DNA from: Dolomedes plantarius
Taxonomy: Eukaryota > Arthropoda > Arachnida > Araneae > Dolomedidae
Direction of reading: 5' to 3'
NCBI GenBank assembly: GCA_907164885.2
Contig: OU015493.1
Span: 65,470,126-65,534,125, forward strand
Length of the DNA stretch: 64,000 nucleotides
The notes beneath the pieces were generated by a model. It searched no databases. It was not told the DNA's origin and worked only from the letters and a program-made list of their open reading frames with translations. Positions 1 to 12,037 of this stretch are shown piece by piece. A program made the translations under genes and the position numbers. Every line of letters begins with the position of its first letter. Positions within the stretch are counted from its first letter, which is position 1.

Positions 1-1269
1 ATTTTAGAAACTGACGAGAAGACAAAAGTTTTTAATGGCACTCTTCAATGATTAATTTGTCAAGAAAAAGAAGGCCGTAACCACAATCTAAACACTAAGA
101 TTATTCAACCATATGGAAGTTTCAAAACACTGATACCATCCTTCATGATGTGACTCAAAAGATTCGGAACAACAATAATTATAAAACACAACATAAAGAA
201 AAAGATTAATAACACAAGTTTCGATAGCGCGAAAAAACACCTAAAATTGGCAATAAACTGCCCGATTTAGCATTTTTACATTGCATTTTCACGCACAGTT
301 TGATACCTTAGGAGAACAGCAGGCTATTTACTTATTATGCTTTCAGTGATAGAAATTGGGGAGCAATATGGAATGCGCATAACACAAAAAAGGCACGACT
401 TACAAATAAGGGGGAAGTTTTGATCTTTTATCCATTTGATATTTTTCCTTCTAAACACTGTTGGCATTTTATCCATATACAGTTATAATTCATTAAACGT
501 CCTGGAGTATTTTTTTTCATCGAGGAGTTTTAAGTCAGAAGATCCAAAGAAATTAATGAATGGCAGATAGAGGACATTTTACACTAACGACAAAACACTC
601 ACTTAGAAGTCGGACAGAAAGGGCTACATTCTGATGTGACAGTGAAAACAAATAAGAAATAACGCTATCCAACTTCTTTTAAACGAGCCGAAAAGGAGTC
701 CACAAATTTAAATTTGAATAGGAAAGCGCGCTAAAATTCTAGGCCGTTGTTTCGCTATAGTGATCTAGGAAGTGGATGTAAGGGGATGATGTTAGACGCA
801 AAGTCACAAGTCGAATCAATCTACCTGGTGGCTTTCGGGTGGCATATAACAGAACTTCGTATAACTTGAACTCCCCAGCTGCGACCCTTACTTTGCCAGC
901 CGTCCACTTTATACATACATATCAAGCGTGAAATATTAGATTTAAAAATTAACTCAAGTCACAATTACAGTGTTTAATCAGATAGCATAATAGGCCCAAA
1001 CGGGAAATATACACAAATTTCAACTTTCCCTTATTGTTTTTTTGCCCCGGAAATGTTTGCTGATGCACCGCATTCGGTTCATCTAACAATTCACATACTC
1101 AAAAGAGAAGAAATTCACTCCTTTTTGACGAGCAATGAATAAACAATGCTAATAGATAATCTTCATCACCGCTCTAAAAGTGGGTTTGAAAATTTCTTAG
1201 CAGAAAGAAATTTTACTTCAGTGCAGTCCATCTACGACAGCTAGCGTCCAGCAAGTATTTTTTAAAATA
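1..1269. other. Non-coding, nothing recognised
   Basis: AT-rich sequence with no reading frame, repeat boundary or RNA gene that I can support on either strand. Confidence 0.5.
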
Positions 1270-2580
1270 CAGAGGCTGTTCACACATTTTTTAGACGATG
1301 CATATTGTATTCACAAAACTAAATTACATAAAATTCTTGTGTTTTAAATGTTCTATTTGACATCCCTTATTCTGAACTATCTTTCGACACCGCAATTTCC
1401 AGGATAATAATGCCTTTTGAAGTGTCAGAAGAGGTATTCTATCCCATTCCTCCTGAACAGCTTTCCAGAGTCCTGTAAGGGTTTTGGGACGACGTTTGGA
1501 TAATGCAGATTTTAAAAGTCCGAAAGCACAAAAATTCATAGGTGATACATCGGGAGATTTAGTAGAGATATCAGTGAAGGGTATGGCCTTGATACCAGTT
1601 TTTTGTTCCATTTCTTTTAGGAAATTTACAGTGGATTTTGATGTGTGACTGCTAGCTTTGTCCTGATGGAGTCTCACAGATTGATGGCACTGTGGGTAAA
1701 GCGATGGTATTTCATTCAGAAAAATTGGCGATAAAATATGTTCCTGATAGTATTTGGAGTTAATCTTGACATTTTTTTCCACTCTGTTTTATTTTTAACT
1801 TGCCATTATAAGAAAAACCAGCAACAATCATGAATCCCTTAGAAAAACTTTCTTTCGATTCTTTGAACCATGTACTTAAATTTTTTTTTCTCCCCTTTTA
1901 TGATAATAAATGGCTTTTTTTTTTTTTTTGTTGCAATCATTTAAATACACCCATGATTCATCTATTGTGACAATTGTTTTCCATTTTTCTTTGGATAAGT
2001 GTTTCTCATATAGAATTCTGCAGCGTGTCCTGCGTTCAGCGATATGATTTCGAAGAAGACGATGCACATTGCATTTTTTCGCTTTCTTAAGATTTAAATC
2101 AACGTTTATCACTTTGTTTACAGTGGACACCGAGCATTTTAATGATTTTGCAACTGTCCTTTGACTAGGGGGATTTTCTTTTAACATTAAACAACGTACC
2201 TTTGCAATAGTCGAAGATGTCCGTTTTTTCCTTGGATACTTGTTTGGAATTTTTGTCCCACTTGAGGCTCCAATTTGACGTTTTTTTCCTTTCTTGTTGA
2301 CGATATTACCTATCGACGCTTTAGATATCACAAAACCATGACTCTCACATCGTTTTTGGATAACGGAGTATGCATATTTCTCTTCGGAAAGAGCATAAAT
2401 GTAGCCTTCGAACCACTGCTTTGTTAAAAACGCCATTTTGAATAAAAACTAAACTTTCAAGCCGCAGACGATAATTTTGACTTTTAAAAACATAGTACAA
2501 TTGCAATTATTTCTTTTGCAGCAAACGATTTTTTATTACCGCTTACCAAAATCGTCTAAAAAATGTGCGAACAGCCTCTG
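1270..2580 (-). mobile_element. Mariner-like (IS630/Tc1/mariner) element, degraded
   Basis: The element is bounded by 30-bp terminal inverted repeats (1270-1299 and 2551-2580) that differ at one base; both begin CAGAGGCTGTTC. Each is flanked by TA (1268-1269 and 2581-2582), the target duplication of the Tc1/mariner superfamily. The total length of 1311 bp fits mariner. A transposase lies on the minus strand and fills most of the element. Ends and TSD are read directly from the sequence; the superfamily follows from the TA duplication and the transposase motifs. Confidence 0.93.
1324..2436 (-). pseudogene. Mariner-like transposase, frameshifted
   Basis: This would be a cut-and-paste DDE/D transposase. 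It starts at 2436 (MAFLTKQWFEG). The N-terminal half holds helix-turn-helix-like segments (about residues 20-120, including TVAKSLKCSVSTVNKVI). The first catalytic Asp is in TIDESWVYL at the end of the first open segment. The frame is lost at A-runs near 1880-1930 and again near 1775. The C-terminal part resumes with HQDKASSH (second Asp) and SPDVSPMNF (third Asp). I count 36 residues between the second and third Asp, unlike the 34 of Mos1-type mariners and closer to the DD37D (maT-like) group. At least two frameshifts make it inactive, unless the homopolymer runs are assembly errors. Confidence 0.85.
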
Positions 2581-2582
2581 TA

Positions 2583-3138
2583 TAACATACAAACATATTC
2601 TCAAAATGTATGAAGGGTTGGAAGGAGTAGCTAATTCGAGTTTTAAGGAGTAAAATGCTTAATTACAGCAAAACTGTCACGGGATCAAACCGCGAAATGA
2701 ATTCTGGCTTTGTCACTTGGGCGGCATCTATTTTAGAACAAAATACGGAGAATGGGAATCATCATCATATTATAACATTTCATTCACCACAAGACGTTCT
2801 ATCGCTCTCAGAGCATTTAAATATAACCCTTAAGATTAAAAGAGCTTAGCAGGTGAGTGACATCGAAGAAAGACCAAAAATAATAGCTGCGGGTTTGCAG
2901 TGGTGCGAGAAAAATTATTACGTCATCAAGTGAACGTACTACCTCCGAAACAGGAAAGTTACAAACTGTTAAGTTACAAAAGATAGATACGCTAAATGGT
3001 TTTCTTAGATGAATACGTTATGAAAATGGTCCAATGAAGTAACCGGAACATGCGCTTTGCTATTATGCTTACTTTCTCTGAAGTCCAAGAGAGCGTGTCA
3101 TAAGCGTAGTTTTAAACTCGTGAACTTCCGTAAATATA
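2583..3138. other. Non-coding, nothing recognised
   Basis: A short open frame of 64 codons (2655-2849) has no recognisable domain and looks like chance. No repeat boundary is seen. Confidence 0.4.
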
Positions 3139-3326
3139 GGGTAGGTGGGGGCAAAGGTTTGCAGTTTTGAGTTTTGGGTTTCTTACGGGCCTCCGTTAGA
3201 TCCTATCGCCCCAAAGAGTCACTTGTATTGTAGTTGGGTATCCCCTCTACCTTCTATAAAATAATGAATTTTTTCCCGAAATATTTAGTCACCAAATTTT
3301 TAATTTTACCAAAAGACCTGTTTGCG

Positions 3327-3379
3327 AACCTTTGCCCCAATCGGTGGGGCAAAGGTTCGCACTGCAAACCTTTACCCCA
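3327..3379. repeat. Motif cluster with head-to-head dyad (left)
   Basis: Three copies of the element's GGGGCAAAGGTTYGCA motif lie here as minus, plus, minus. The last two form a head-to-head dyad, GGCAAAGGTTCGCA then TGCAAACCTTTACC. The same dyad recurs at 4558-4590. Such clusters in transposons are often transposase binding sites; that role is inference. Confidence 0.75.
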
Positions 3380-4557
3380 CTCGTTGGTTTCTTACTGGAT
3401 AGGCATCGAAAATCACAAAAAGAGTTGTCTAAATAATTTTATTTCACATTTTGTAATCTTTTTAAAGGTGTTACATATATAGAAAATCACAAATTTAACA
3501 GGTTAATCTCAATAAATTTTTTCTTAAACTAAATTACTTCAAAATGATATATCAACTATTAACACAGAAAGTTGAATCTAACAAAGAAATTCACAAAATG
3601 AAAAGGGGTTAATCTCAATAATTTTTTTCTTAAACTAAAGAACTTCCAATTAAAATATCAACTATTAACACTATCGCTATATTATATCTTAGGCTTTACT
3701 CATTCTTTTAAAACCCGTAAAAATTAAGCAAATTAAGGGGATGGGGGACATTACAAAGCAATTTTTGAAATTTTTACCTCAGAGATATGAAATTGGGCAT
3801 AAATATTCATTAAAGTAAAACTATTTCAAACACCTTATAAAATTTTATAAATATTTAAAATTTTATTTTTTATATTTAAAAAATTGAAATTTTTATTATG
3901 TTTTTTAAAATGCTCCTTGCGATCCAATTTTTAACCTTATCCTTAATTTTGCATTTAGATTGCTTATATATTTTGATCAGGGTTATGTTTTGATTTGTGC
4001 TTTTGTTGAATAATTAATTTTTAGAAAATATTTTTATGCTTGTACTCTGAATTCTCGTGAAATTTTTGTACTTTTCCACGCTTAAGTTAAACTTTGATAA
4101 TCTGAATGATGTCTAAACCTGAAATGGATACATAACTTTATTTTAATGTATAAGAGGAGTCTTTGTAATAAATTTTATAAAATTTCGTCAAAAATTGTGA
4201 CGCAAGGAGCCTTTCAAAGAATTGCAAATCTGGAAATTACTCATTTAGAGTTTTTTTCCCTAACCAGACCTTCGAAGCTTATAATGTCTTGTAACAACAT
4301 TTAATTCCTTTATCTTGTAAAATAGGTCTTTGTTCAGAGCTATTTTATTTTTGTGTTGTACTAATTTATTTTATTTTTAATTTATGGATTTTCAAGCATT
4401 TTACAAAAAATTTTCTGATTAAAAACAGGCAGTTTTTATCAAAAACCATAATTTTTTTTTCAAATTACGAAAATGTGAATTTCCATTAATAATAAAAGAC
4501 GTTGTTAATAAGGATTCCTAATGAAAAGAGGACATGAAACAAATGTTAATAGTTAGA

Positions 4558-4617
4558 GCGGCAAAGGTTTGCACTGCGAACCTTTACCCCATGACTCCTG
4601 CAAACCTTTACCCCATT
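4558..4617. repeat. Motif cluster with head-to-head dyad (right)
   Basis: Three copies of the same motif: plus, minus, minus. The first two repeat the head-to-head dyad of the left cluster. Two more copies lie at 4937-4973, the last being part of the right terminal repeat. Confidence 0.75.
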
Positions 4618-4981
4618 TCGTGCTGGTTCTGTTTCTGCAGAATGGACGCCACTGTATTTGAGTTAACCCAAAACTTAAAGTAGGATTTGAAAGGTTATTT
4701 ACCACCCTAACATGCGAAAATAAGCCCAAAACAGTTCGTGAGTTTGAGTGATGCTCAAAATTACTCAAAAGTTGCAAAAAATTACATTAAAAGAGACGAA
4801 AATAAACTTACCTCAATTTCTCTGCAAAAGGGGGTCTTAACTCCAACATTTTTTACGAGGCAACTGACTGGAAGTGGAGGAATGCATTGCCTACCCTATT
4901 TTTCCTAAAACTCTTCCCGGTCATTTTAAAATGTATGTGCGAACCTTTGCCCCATGCGAACCTTTGCCCCCACCTACCCTA

Positions 4982-7900
4982 CATAAGCCATTTACATTTT
5001 GGAGTTGATAATCGGTAAATTAGCACATTAAAAACTCTAGAAAATGTAGTTACTCTGCTGTTAAAAATAGAACATAAAGGTCTTAATTTCAGGAGTTTAC
5101 AGTTTTATAGCATATACGATGTTTGATACCAAAGTACAGCAGTTAGACGAAAACAACAAATCCACCAATTAGGCAGTTTCAAACAAGGCCACTATTGCAA
5201 CCACGTTTTTAAAAAAAAGGGGAGGGGGATAGATGCCATGCATTTAACACATGAACATTGATATGTATTTCTATACGAGTTCTAATAATTTATGCGTTTA
5301 ACTACGTACGTTTTGCCCTTCGTTTATTCGCTGGTTGAGGTGCGACATGCAGCCTTGAACAGTGTTACAACTGACGCTATAAACGACAGAGATTAAGATT
5401 GGATGTAAGATAGAGAAAGTATAACAAGTTATTGAATTTTTATTAACACAGGCATGAGTTTTATGAAAACATTTCCCTGTGTCAAAATACTCAATTTAAG
5501 TGAGGCAGCATGCTGTTTCAAAAATTTGAAAAAATAATTTTTCAAGCGATGTAATTACTCTAGGTTTAAAGGAAAGGCATAGGAAAACTTCATTTCCCTT
5601 CATACATTCAGACTGAGTATGATTCTCAATCTTATCTTTCTGATTCCCAATTACATACCCTACGAACAACTGCACAGACCATATTTCACAGTTCGTACAG
5701 AATTAAAACTTCTAAATAATATCTATCAAACTGTACATGGTCCACAACTGCAGGCGATATGAAACAGTCGATAATTTAACTGCGGTCGGAAAAAATCACC
5801 CCGAGCAAAACTGTCACTAACAGAATACATATATATTAAAAAAAAAAAAAAAAAAAGAAGAATCATTTCAACTTGGAGATACGATTATGAAACCGATACT
5901 GAAGAGCAAAGAAACGGGAGAAAAAAAAACTGTAGGATAAATTTCACCGCAGGGAGAATATGATGGAATAGTAACATCTCCGGATGTGTCATCACACGAG
6001 CTAATCAAGCCCAAACAAGCAGAACAGCTTAAAGGCGGCTGTTAGTTCCGGCATTTAGTCGCGCCAACGCATCCCTGAACTAGAAATTGAACCCGAATTT
6101 GACTCAAAACTGCATCTCAATTTTTTTCCTCCAAAAGGGTATGTGAACACAGAAAAATATTTAGGAATAGCATGCGAGACAACAATTACAGCAGATTATT
6201 TTATTCCACACAGACACAAATTTTGGGGGGGAAAAAACATCTTGATGCTGTTAACAGACAGGAGTAAGCTAAATTTTTAATATAATAAAGCCAATTTTTT
6301 TACGATGCAAAACTTTTAAGTGAAATAAGGTCTTGTTTATTTTTCTTCCGCGGACTTAATTCCTCTACTCTGTTTGCATAAGTAATTTTCTTATTATAAA
6401 TCAATACTGTAAAAACTCAACAGATGTTCTCAAACAAAACGTTAAACGAATGGAATAATGTAAGGTCCTGAAAATGACTACATAATATTTTCACTGAAAT
6501 GAAAAATCTGTCAAAATAATCCCTTCAAAAAATCTATCAGATTTATTGCACTAAAGATCGGATTCTTTCAACACCTACTAGAGAAGACTGGTTCTCTCAT
6601 ATGTTTAAAAAAACCAGATCACAACAGTTATTTTACCGTAATTTGATGGAAGTGAAGCAAAATTTTGTAACATTAGTGCATGTATTTTATTCCTAGTGAA
6701 AAACAGAATACAGTAATGTGCCAATTCCATAGTTTAAAATTATACTAGCCGCTGTGTGACCAGCATGGTCGCTTTTAGTTTTATATTTTCCTTTGCAAAC
6801 CAACTCAACTGAAAGTAACATATGTAAGGAATGTTACCATTACCTGTCATCATAAATATAAATTGTTAAGGGGTAGTGGGAGCTCAGCCAAAAAATTTAT
6901 AATCATTGCTACATTCACTATAAGGCTGATTCTGAATCATCGTGATTAAAAAATGTGAATTTCCATTACTTCAGAACAGAGTCCAATATAAGACTGAGAA
7001 ACCCAATACAAATGATTTTAAAAATTACATCCCTCTCTGTACGTAAAAGTTTTCAAAATTAAGATATCTACACTTTATCATTACATCAAATAATAAATTG
7101 TTGGGAAAATTTCTTCACTTAAAAAATAGAGTAAAAATTCAGAAGTAGTAAAATATAGTGTGGATTACAACTATGATATTCATAAAACTTCTTGATATAC
7201 ACAGTTGAATACTTCAGAAGTAGGAGATACTACAGTGACAGAATCAAGAAAACGGACTCTAGATAAACCTACATACAACTGTCCATGACTAAACATTGGA
7301 TTTGATAGGTCTAAAGATATTTTGTCAAAAGATCAGCGGTTGTAACAAATGTCGCCACTACACACACACACACAGTTTTAAATTGCGGACGGCCGCTAAT
7401 GTTTACATCTGGTAGTTGCAGCCGTTGCCATTCAGAGTGTAGAAATATCGTCGATTTTTGTGCCGCATACCTTAGCATTTTATATATAGAGATTTTTACC
7501 CTGATTTCTAAACTCATTACGTATTATAAATCTCAAAACGATTCGACATCTTTTGTTCTTTATCTCAAAAAATTTTCGATTTTTCTCATGGATCTGGTGA
7601 AACTTTCACTAATCATCTGCTTTCGGAATTCTGAAATACATGTGCTTTTTTTTTTGTGCATTATAATTTAATTGCATTATAATTTTTAGGTGAACGTCTA
7701 ACCCACCTAGAGAAAGGTCGCAGAGGCCTTAGATCATTAAAAGGCAACTTGACCACGCACATAAAAAGTAAAATAAAATAAAAAATACAATACAAAAAAC
7801 ACAATAAAAAAAACATGCCCCTCCCCCCTCGGTCCAAAACACGGAATATCCAACCGTTCTTCTATTAAAGCCTCACACCATTCCAACCTGCCCATGGCGA

Positions 7901-8835
7901 CATGGATTTTCTGAAAGGAAATGAACTTTAAACTAATTGAAAAATCTAAGGGCTATTTTAAACGTACTGTTGAAAAAACAGGCGGTGCTTATTAACACAA
8001 CTGAATCACTTAAAGCTCGGATTTCTTAACAAGTATTTCAAAACAAGTTTTCTTAACAAGTTTCAATGAAGTGATTTTTCATGCATTGTGATAAAGATAC
8101 GCGTTACGTATTCGCTGTGACATCAGGTTTTCATTTAAATTTGAAATATGGTTATGAGTAAATATGAAATACTACGATCAACTATTTTTTTTCACCTTTA
8201 ACATATGTTTTGTCCTTTTAGCAAACTATCTAATTAAAATTAGTCCGGGAACTTGTAAGGTCCACTACAAATGACTGAATTAGATTAATTTAAATTTATA
8301 CAACTCGACATGATAGTGAAATATCAAGTTCAAGCAACTTTGATCATCTTCTAGAAGTTCTGATTCTTAGTTTCACATTTTAAATTCGGCTGCATTCTGT
8401 TCATACGGTGGTTTTTAAGCGTAGGTAGTTCATTAGGGTAGGGAGTCCTAGGCCTCTATCTAGATTTGCATCTGCTTTTAAAAAAATCAGGAGTCCATGA
8501 CTGACCCATATGCAAGTTCTTTAACAGCACCAAAATTAACGAGCATACATATAAGTGAACGAATGTGAGGTTTCAGAAATCTTAGGACTCGATTCATGAG
8601 TTTCACTTGACCCTAATGTGCTAAGAATGATACATATCATTCCATTTTGGCAGATGATTCTCTCCGGGGCTTTAAAAAAAAAAAATCCTCTTTGGCAATC
8701 CCTTAAGCGCGGGTAGGGGAGGTAAAAAAAAATGCATATAATAGGCGAGCCTGGCACAGACCAACCGCTAAACGCATCAAAATAAGCCGAGGCGTCGCGT
8801 ACACAAAGGCAATAAATACAGTACACTTCCTGCTA
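4982..8835. other. Non-coding, nothing recognised
   Basis: AT-rich sequence with A-runs (about 5838) and a short CA run (7364-7373). Open frames here are short and show no domain. No transposon ends found. Confidence 0.45.
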
Positions 8836-8839
8836 TTAC

Positions 8840-8960
8840 CGGTTTGCCTGGCCGTCCGAGGAGAGAGGGTCAGCTAATTTCATACTCGGGTCACGGCCTT
8901 CCTTCTCCGTAGCAGCTGCGGTGCAAGAAATGGAATGATGAGCGCCCATCTCTGGCGATT
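8840..8960 (-). CDS. Candidate host exon (MGAHHS...), unassigned
   Basis: A GC-rich island in AT-rich surroundings is open on the minus strand. It is preceded by an acceptor-like TGTCTGCAG (just above 8960) and followed by a donor-like CCG/GTAAT (8839-8835). The frame reads SPEMGAHHSISCTAAATEKE and ends SSDGQANR. If the ATG at 8949 starts translation, the protein begins Met-Gly, as N-myristoylated proteins do. The open frame also extends to an ATG at 9021, so the splice acceptor is not certain. No partner exon was found in the window. It may be chance. Confidence 0.3.
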
Positions 8961-9212
8961 CTGCAGACACCATCAATACGGTTCGGAAGGAAAGCGAGTA
9001 GGTAAGGGAAAATACTGCCAAACAGTATAATCAACATGACAGCTGATCAAAAACCTTATCAAATTTACTGTCAAAAACCACATTTTGTGACCCACAGTAG
9101 TAAAGATATCAATCGAGATTTTATTTTTTGAAATGTACATAATAAATATTTCATTCTGTTGGATTCGTCGTCGCGCGCATATACAAATGATTGCATGCAT
9201 AGTCTAAGTTAC

Positions 9213-9215
<3 letters not shown>

Positions 9216-9248
<33 letters not shown>
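9216..9248. repeat. (TA)n microsatellite
   Basis: An uninterrupted TA run of about 30 bp. Confidence 0.95.
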
Positions 9249-9253
<5 letters not shown>

Positions 9254-9784
9254 TTGCTCTATCAAAAATGTCAACGCTCATATATATACACTAATGCATT
9301 TCCGTTATATATGTATTTAAAAAAAAAAATAAAAAAAAATAGCATATTTGCATAAGCAAACTGGCCCTCAAACGAAGTTTAGGGACGTAAGAATGCGTAC
9401 GAACAAAAAGCCTTAAACATCTCTCGGCCCCTTCCCCAATCATAACTATTAACTATGCTGATCTAATAGTAACTGTATATTTTAAACATTATAACTGCAG
9501 TACAAACAATTTAATCTAACACACGCATACACAGAGGCTGAGAGAGGAAATGAAGAATACATATGGTATGTTTAAGATTGACATAACATTAAATAGGAAT
9601 GATAGTATAAAATACACTTATAAACAGAATGGTACTGTGTTTTATGCATTTTGTGAACTTCAGTATAGCATCTAGAGTGAAAAAAACAAATCCCTATTTA
9701 ATCGTAAAAGGCAAACTTGCGGAAGATCAAAATCGCAAAACGTTGTGGTTTGACTGTAAATACACTCATTCTTACACACAATGG

Positions 9785-9963
9785 CCACGTGATAGCCGAA
9801 TGGCTAAAGCGCTGGCAATCGGTTCAGATCCTGTGGATTCGAGTCCCACTGTTGGCATGGATGTGTGTAGCCGTTCGGAATCGGCTTTAAACTGTAGGTC
9901 CCGGTCTAATTAGCCCTCGTGTAGCAAAAAAATTGACCGTAGTGCTCCAAACCAAACCAAACC
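9785..9963 (+). mobile_element. tRNA-derived SINE, copy 1
   Basis: The 5' part resembles a tRNA gene with an A box (TAGCCGAATGGCTAAAGCG) and a B box (GGATTCGAGTCCC), the internal RNA polymerase III promoter. A unique body follows, with TGTAGCCGTTCGGAATCGGC and CTCGTGTAGC. It ends in GACCGTAGTGCTCC followed by a CCAAA repeat tail. The body recurs in three other places in this window, which shows it is a dispersed family and not a tRNA gene. It is the best-preserved plus-strand copy here. Confidence 0.85.
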
Positions 9964-11835
9964 TTACACACAATGAATACAGATTTATACAAGGCACACA
10001 CATAAACAAGATATATGTATAAAAAGCTATTGCTCCTCGCATAACTGTTGTTTTAATAGAGAAATATGAAAAGATTTTTCTGGTGAAAGGTGTACTTGTA
10101 GCGTGTAAGAATTTTTTATACTCTCTTTTCTTTTCGCTAAGAATAGAAATAAATTCTAGTCATCGATTCCACTTAATTTCTCGGGCAATACTTCATTGAT
10201 CATAACAAAAGCACTTCCTTATTAAATAATAATAACAAGACGGATAATTATAGACAACTTTTTTTTCTCTCTCCCTCAAGAATTCCTCGGTTCGAAACTG
10301 AAATTTCTTTACCGTATACCGCTAAAAGAGAGAGAACGGCAAATAATTCTGTGAGCCATATGACTTTCCACAATTTCCTCTCCGTCGAACTACAAATGTA
10401 ATCCCATGAAAGCCCGTCCGCAAATCGAATCGTAACCTATTGTTTTGGTCGGTAAATGAAGGAGGGCGAGTGCGCTTTTATCTTTGGCCCTCGGCGCACG
10501 CAAACTAGCAATTCGTCCACCGCGGATGATCTAGATACGAGAAATTCATCAATCTGACGATGAGTGATGCACGTACGGCCAGGGTGAGGTAGGGAGGTTG
10601 AGAGTAAATTAGAATTCTAAGTATACTATAAAACGTGGAAGGTAGGTGAACCAAAGACTAGGACTAGAAATTCACTAAAGCATCATAATTAAGAGTTATG
10701 GATGAAATCTAGCCAGTTAATGCATGCATGAATTACACAAGAATCTCTAATGCGCTTTTGTAACCGCAGGAAGAATATAGTCCCGGTAAAAATTAGGAAC
10801 ACATTTATGTAAAACACTACGTTTCAAATTATAATGGTGGTTGCCGAGCAATATTTTATCAACGTTGATCCTAACAGAGAACATTTAATAAAAATGGCCT
10901 CGCTAAGAATATAAAATAGGCAGTCCCTTCATAAATGTTTAGGAAGCAGAATTTTAGAACTGGAAAATCTTTCAAGACCTTAAAAACGACATTTTTCTCT
11001 TTCTCCACAACATTAAAATCAATATTCCAACATCTTTTCTTCAGATAAGTTTCATAATCCTGCAGTCGAAATTGTCCTATAAAAAAGGGAAGTAAAGTGC
11101 TCAGGATCCATATTTTAAAACAGATATCGGACCATGACGGCTAAAAACTGAACTGGGAGACAGAGTATCGTGCCCGAAGACGCTCGAATTCATAATCAAT
11201 CAAGGATCGGGTGAGTTCAATTCAAGTATACATCGCATGAGACCTTTCAAACCAATCCCGAATTCTACGAAGTACTCCCAAAATAAGATCTCTTTATCAT
11301 TCTGGTAAAACACGTGTAAATAATACATAATTCATATTTGTGTAAACATACACACCTCTTTAACAAGATGAAATAAGTTGGTTTTCCATTTTGCACTATT
11401 TTAAATGAGTATGAGGAAAAACTTAAGAGACCAAAATAAACCTAAAACTCTGCAACTTACAAAGTACTGCGAGATATCTATCAGAACGTTTAAAGAATAC
11501 TTCATTAAGAACGTCAGAGATTTTCAGGAATTCATCACACACTTCTGGTTTTTGCAGATTGTTAGTGGAATCGTAGGATCAGATTCAGTAAAAGCGATTC
11601 AAAGCAATGAAAAATCGCCATTTAAACTTGTGTTTTCAAATATATTTTATGGTTGGAGGTTGGCACGGGGAGAATATTTGAAGTCCGGTCCAGCCTGGCA
11701 AGGAGCCCGATTAGCCGTTAGCTTGGCTCCTTCCCGTTGTAATTATTATGGTTAGTTGAAGGTTTGGACTGACTGAGCTCGATATCATGTCGATCAGTTG
11801 AAGCCCGTGCTCGACTCGAACCGAAAATAGCTCTC
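9964..11835. other. Mostly non-coding; GC-richer patches
   Basis: No gene or repeat boundary seen. GC-richer patches occur at about 10400-10560 and 11640-11830. Around 11699-11737 there is a hairpin with the 8-bp arms AAGGAGCC and GGCTCCTT. The patch at 11640-11835 continues beyond the Harbinger insertion at 19016-19130, so the element split one GC-rich locus. Confidence 0.4.
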
Positions 11836-12037
11836 TAAGCCAGGCCTCACACCAAAAAAGCACGCGACACGATAGCGCATGTCTGACATACACTGCATTG
11901 GAAAACCAGTTATTTCCGCGCCGAGTACTCACACCAATGAAACGTCAGACGCTATAGCGCTATCTTGTCTGAGTCTGATCGCCGTCTCACGGATAGCGCA
12001 TGCAGTATATTTGTCGCGAGTTTTGTTATGTCGCATC

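Larger units (their letters stand above)
3139..4979. mobile_element. Non-autonomous TIR element with internal motif array
   Basis: Inverted ends of 25 bp, beginning GGGTAGGTGGGGGCAAAGG and differing at one base, lie at 3139-3163 and 4955-4979. Both are flanked by TA (3137-3138 and 4980-4981). Inside there is no transposase; the open frame at 4553-4777 (-) shows no domain. A motif close to GGGGCAAAGGTTYGCA occurs nine times in both orientations. A segment around 3500-3562 is repeated, diverged, at 3606-3674. The TA duplication would suit Tc1/mariner/pogo, but the terminal sequence does not let me assign a superfamily. Confidence 0.82.

Noticed and set aside
9785..9860. A functional tRNA gene
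   Set aside because: The acceptor arms do not pair, and the same head plus body recurs as a dispersed SINE.
11711..11932. 73-codon minus frame spanning the left Harbinger end
   Set aside because: It runs across the element boundary at 11838/11839 and has no domain.
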